Shown here: positions 62,075-64,000 of the stretch, one piece after another
Layout of the letters: each line of letters begins with the position of its first letter
Numbering within the stretch: the stretch's first letter is position 1
Origin: Variibacter gotjawalensis
GTDB lineage: Bacteria; Pseudomonadota; Alphaproteobacteria; Rhizobiales; Xanthobacteraceae
DNA length: 64,000 nucleotides
NCBI RefSeq assembly: GCF_002355335.1
Contig: NZ_AP014946.1
Location: 248,001 to 312,000 of the forward strand
Direction of reading: 5' to 3'
The notes under the pieces: generated by a model
Told to the model about the DNA's origin: nothing
Database searches by the model: none
Seen by the model: only the letters and a program-made list of their open reading frames with translations
Position numbers and translations under genes: made by a program

Positions 62075-63166
62075 TTAGTTCGCCGCGGTTTTCTGCGGCG
62101 CGACCGGCACCGCGTCGACCTTCTGGCCTTCGCGGACGAAGTCTTGACCCTCGACGATCACGCTCGCGCCATCCGGAATACCCGCAACCCACATGAAAGC
62201 CTGATCGTCTTCGACGACCGCCACCGGCGCGAACGCAACAACACTCTCCGCGTTGACGAAACGCAGACCGAGATCGCCGTTCGACGCAAACACGAGAGCG
62301 GAGCGCGGCACGCGCGTCGCCTCATTGGCAGCAAGCCGGATCGACACCTCGGCCGTGACGCCGTCCGCAATCGCACCATCCGCATTCGGGATTTCGATTT
62401 CGACGCGGTACGTGCGCGTCGTCTGGCTCGCGCTACGGGATACGAAGCGCACCTTGCCTTTCGCGGTTTGCCCGGTGACGAGACGGATTTCGGCTTCGTC
62501 TCCAGGCTTGATGCCGCCAATCTTGCGCTCGGCGACCTCGACAACCGCAAGCATTGGGTCGAGCGAGACGATCTGCGCCAGCTCCTTGCCGGAGAACGAA
62601 AAGGCGGCTTGACCGACCTCGACCGAAACATCGTTGATGATGCCGGACCACGGCGCGCGCACGACACCGCGCTCGCGCTCGGCTTCCGCCGCGGCAAGCT
62701 GCGCTTCCGCAATTTTCAGCTGGGCTTCGAGATTGCCGGCCTCGAGCTTCGGCATATTGCCTTGCTGGATCAGGCGGCTCTTCGCCTCGAACTCCGCACG
62801 CTTCTGCACCGCAACCGCGCGCGCCTGGATTACCTGCGACTCGCGCGCCTCGTCGGAAAGGATCGCGATGATGTCGCCTTCCTTCACGACTGTGCCGCGC
62901 TTGACGCGCAAATCGGTCAGCACGCCGCCCGTCCGCGCCGTGATCATGACGCGTTTGTCAGCCTCGGTGCGCCCCGAAATCGTCAGCTTCTGGCGATGCG
63001 AGACACGTTCCGTCTTCAAAATGCCGACGCGGAACACCTTGGCGGCTTTCTCGTTCGGCCGCACGGCGGCTTGGCTCTTGCTATCGTTCGAGCCGAGATG
63101 GCCTGACGCGATCCAGCCGGCCGCGGCCAACACCAAAACGACGGCGGTAATCCGCGCGCCTTTCAT
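62075..63166 (-). CDS. RND efflux periplasmic adaptor (membrane fusion protein)
   Basis: This 363-residue adaptor has an N-terminal membrane anchor (ITAVVLVLAAAGWIASG), then a lipoyl-like half (VMITARTGGVLTDLRVKRGTVVKEGDIIAILSD). An alpha-helical hairpin (about residues 110-165), the other lipoyl half RGVVRAPWSGIINDVSVEVGQ, and a beta-barrel and membrane-proximal region with IKPGDEAEIRLVTGQ follow. It links the RND pump with an outer-membrane channel. The ATG overlaps the stop of the TetR gene by four bases (63163-63166). Confidence 0.94.
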   Translation of the reverse strand: MKGARITAVVLVLAAAGWIASGHLGSNDSKSQAAVRPNEKAAKVFRVGILKTERVSHRQKLTISGRTEADKRVMITARTGGVLTDLRVKRGTVVKEGDIIAILSDEARESQVIQARAVAVQKRAEFEAKSRLIQQGNMPKLEAGNLEAQLKIAEAQLAAAEAERERGVVRAPWSGIINDVSVEVGQAAFSFSGKELAQIVSLDPMLAVVEVAERKIGGIKPGDEAEIRLVTGQTAKGKVRFVSRSASQTTRTYRVEIEIPNADGAIADGVTAEVSIRLAANEATRVPRSALVFASNGDLGLRFVNAESVVAFAPVAVVEDDQAFMWVAGIPDGASVIVEGQDFVREGQKVDAVPVAPQKTAAN

Positions 63167-63795
63167 TTCTCGTCTCCGTTATTCGACCTGCTTTGCGCCG
63201 AAAGCGGCGTCGTCAGCAGGCTGTGCACCATGCGCAGAACCGACGGCAGCGCCGTCTCTGCGTTGAAGTCTGGGTCGACGGCGCGACGCCAGGTCAGGCC
63301 GTCGGCAAGCGCCATCATGGCGGCGACGACGCCCGGGTAATCGAGGTCGGTCGCGATTTCTCCGCGCGCGCCGGCATGCTTGAGCATGTCGGTCATGCGC
63401 GCCGTGATATCCGCGTCGCCTTCCTTCATCAGCGCCGAGATCTCGGGATTGCGCCGGCTCTCGGCCATGATCTCGGTCCAGAGCGCGACCTCCTCGGCGG
63501 GACGCTCGACGAGGTAGTGCCGTGCCAAGCCTTCGAGGCCCTTGAAGAAGTCCGGCGCCGTATCGAGCGCCGCGAAATCGCGCGCTGCGTCACGCCGATC
63601 GCGTTCGCAGATGCCGGCAATGATCGCTTCCTTGGAGGGGAAGTAGCGGTAGAGATTGCCGGGGCTCATGCGCGCCTCGGCACAGATTTCCTGCATCGAC
63701 GATTGATGAAAACCGGAGCGCGCAAAGCATCGCTGCGCGGCTTCGAGGATCGCCGTCCGGCGATCGAGCTGCAGCTGAGCGTTGGCGCGGCGCAT
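63163..63795 (-). CDS. TetR family regulator of the RND efflux operon
   Basis: The 210-residue regulator has the N-terminal helix-turn-helix region RTAILEAAQRCFARSGFHQSSMQEICAEARMSPGNLYRYFPSKEAIIAGI and a C-terminal helical effector domain. Being first in the operon with the pump genes, it is expected to repress them until a substrate binds. A candidate site, GGACC..GGTCC (63826-63842), lies upstream. The coupled overlap with the adaptor gene means that pump production and repressor are linked. Confidence 0.93.
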   Translation of the reverse strand: MRRANAQLQLDRRTAILEAAQRCFARSGFHQSSMQEICAEARMSPGNLYRYFPSKEAIIAGICERDRRDAARDFAALDTAPDFFKGLEGLARHYLVERPAEEVALWTEIMAESRRNPEISALMKEGDADITARMTDMLKHAGARGEIATDLDYPGVVAAMMALADGLTWRRAVDPDFNAETALPSVLRMVHSLLTTPLSAQSRSNNGDEK

Positions 63796-63946
63796 TCCTG
63801 AAAAATCACCCGAATCGACGCTACCGGACCACCTATCGGTCCACCAGCACGCGAAAGTTGTCGTTTAATGAAACAATCGACTCACAGATACGTGAAAGAG
63901 CGAACATTCATTCTCATTATGCGAGCACCAAGTCAAGCTGCGAGCG
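63796..63946. other. Promoter region of the RND operon
   Basis: This is 151 bases between the regulator start and the next frame. It contains the short inverted repeat GGACC-acctatc-GGTCC (63826-63842) and an A/T-rich part (63857-63920) with TTGTC..GACAA-like symmetry and TTCATTCTCATTATG. A repressor site is likely but cannot be fixed from one copy. Confidence 0.3.
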
Positions 63947-64000
63947 TTAAAGATGCCCGGCCAGAAACGAAATGACGGCGAGGCCACCAAGCGCTGCGCG
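63947..64000 (-). CDS. Possible C-terminal fragment of a membrane protein (cut by window edge)
   Basis: A minus-strand frame open to the window edge gives only 17 residues, ending ALGGLAVISFLAGHL with a TAA stop. The hydrophobic end could be the last helix of a transporter or integral membrane protein. The evidence is thin; it may also be a chance frame. Confidence 0.25.
   Translation of the reverse strand, partial: RAALGGLAVISFLAGHL

Overview
The window is chromosomal DNA from an alphaproteobacterium, most likely of the order Hyphomicrobiales (Rhizobiales) and on the Bradyrhizobium/Xanthobacteraceae side. The DNA is GC-rich. It carries families typical of that group (DUF2312/GapR, DUF1244, DUF1036, DUF882, DUF459, CpdR), a SAM-II riboswitch, an mmgR/suhB-type small RNA, and several families of intergenic palindromic repeats familiar from this order. 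I see no prophage, insertion sequence, integrase or CRISPR array. The region is mostly core genome, with small accessory cassettes (two toxin-antitoxin pairs and repeats).

Layout. 1-5.3 kb: the end of yidC, engB, a DUF423 protein, a sulfatase-like hydrolase, a TetR regulator divergent from a 61-residue protein across a perfect operator-like palindrome, argB and a small membrane protein. 5.3-12.1 kb: a gamma-glutamylcyclotransferase-like protein, parDE, a class A penicillin-binding protein, a CHMI-family protein and glnD. 12.3-18.3 kb: a SAM-II riboswitch, an SsuABC-type importer, a zinc alcohol dehydrogenase, a PF04120 membrane protein, OsmC and a membrane protein. 18.3-26.6 kb: mutS, a DapA-family lyase/synthase, rpsT, the dnaA upstream region, dnaA and a DUF459 hydrolase. 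26.7-33.1 kb: gltB and gltD, with a translationally coupled 51-residue membrane protein between them. 33.4-42.7 kb: a threonine aldolase, a secreted Pro-rich protein, hsp20 behind a ROSE-like RNA thermometer, a lysophospholipase, hisN, the mmgR-like sRNA, an N-formylglutamate amidohydrolase, cpdR, tRNA-Val, sugE/gdx, a RES-Xre toxin-antitoxin pair, rpmJ and a TPR protein. 42.8-53.1 kb: pyk, DUF1036, glycerate kinase, DUF1244, gapR, a DUF882 peptidase, an L,D-transpeptidase and a sigma-54 activator. 53.4-64 kb: dnaN, recF, a KDG-type sugar kinase, two half-size permeases, eda, a PilZ-like protein, and an RND efflux operon with its TetR regulator.

Functional themes. Replication and chromosome genes (dnaA, dnaN, recF, mutS, gapR, cpdR) are concentrated here, but dnaA lies about 28.5 kb from dnaN-recF. 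Nitrogen control and assimilation is represented by glnD, gltBD, argB and the N-formylglutamate amidohydrolase. Cell-wall remodelling is represented by a class A PBP, an L,D-transpeptidase and a DUF882/M15 peptidase. The most informative regulatory finds come from leader RNA: a SAM-II riboswitch ties an importer usually annotated as sulfonate/taurine/nitrate-type to methionine/SAM status; a ROSE-like thermometer precedes hsp20; and an mmgR-like sRNA lies between hisN and the amidohydrolase.

Several intergenic spaces are filled by palindromic repeats of at least five families, including one element nested inside another (49.2-49.5 kb) and a composite repeat whose hairpin keeps its pairing although its sequence has changed (40.2 and 56.6 kb). 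All assignments come from reading the sequence; no database search was run.
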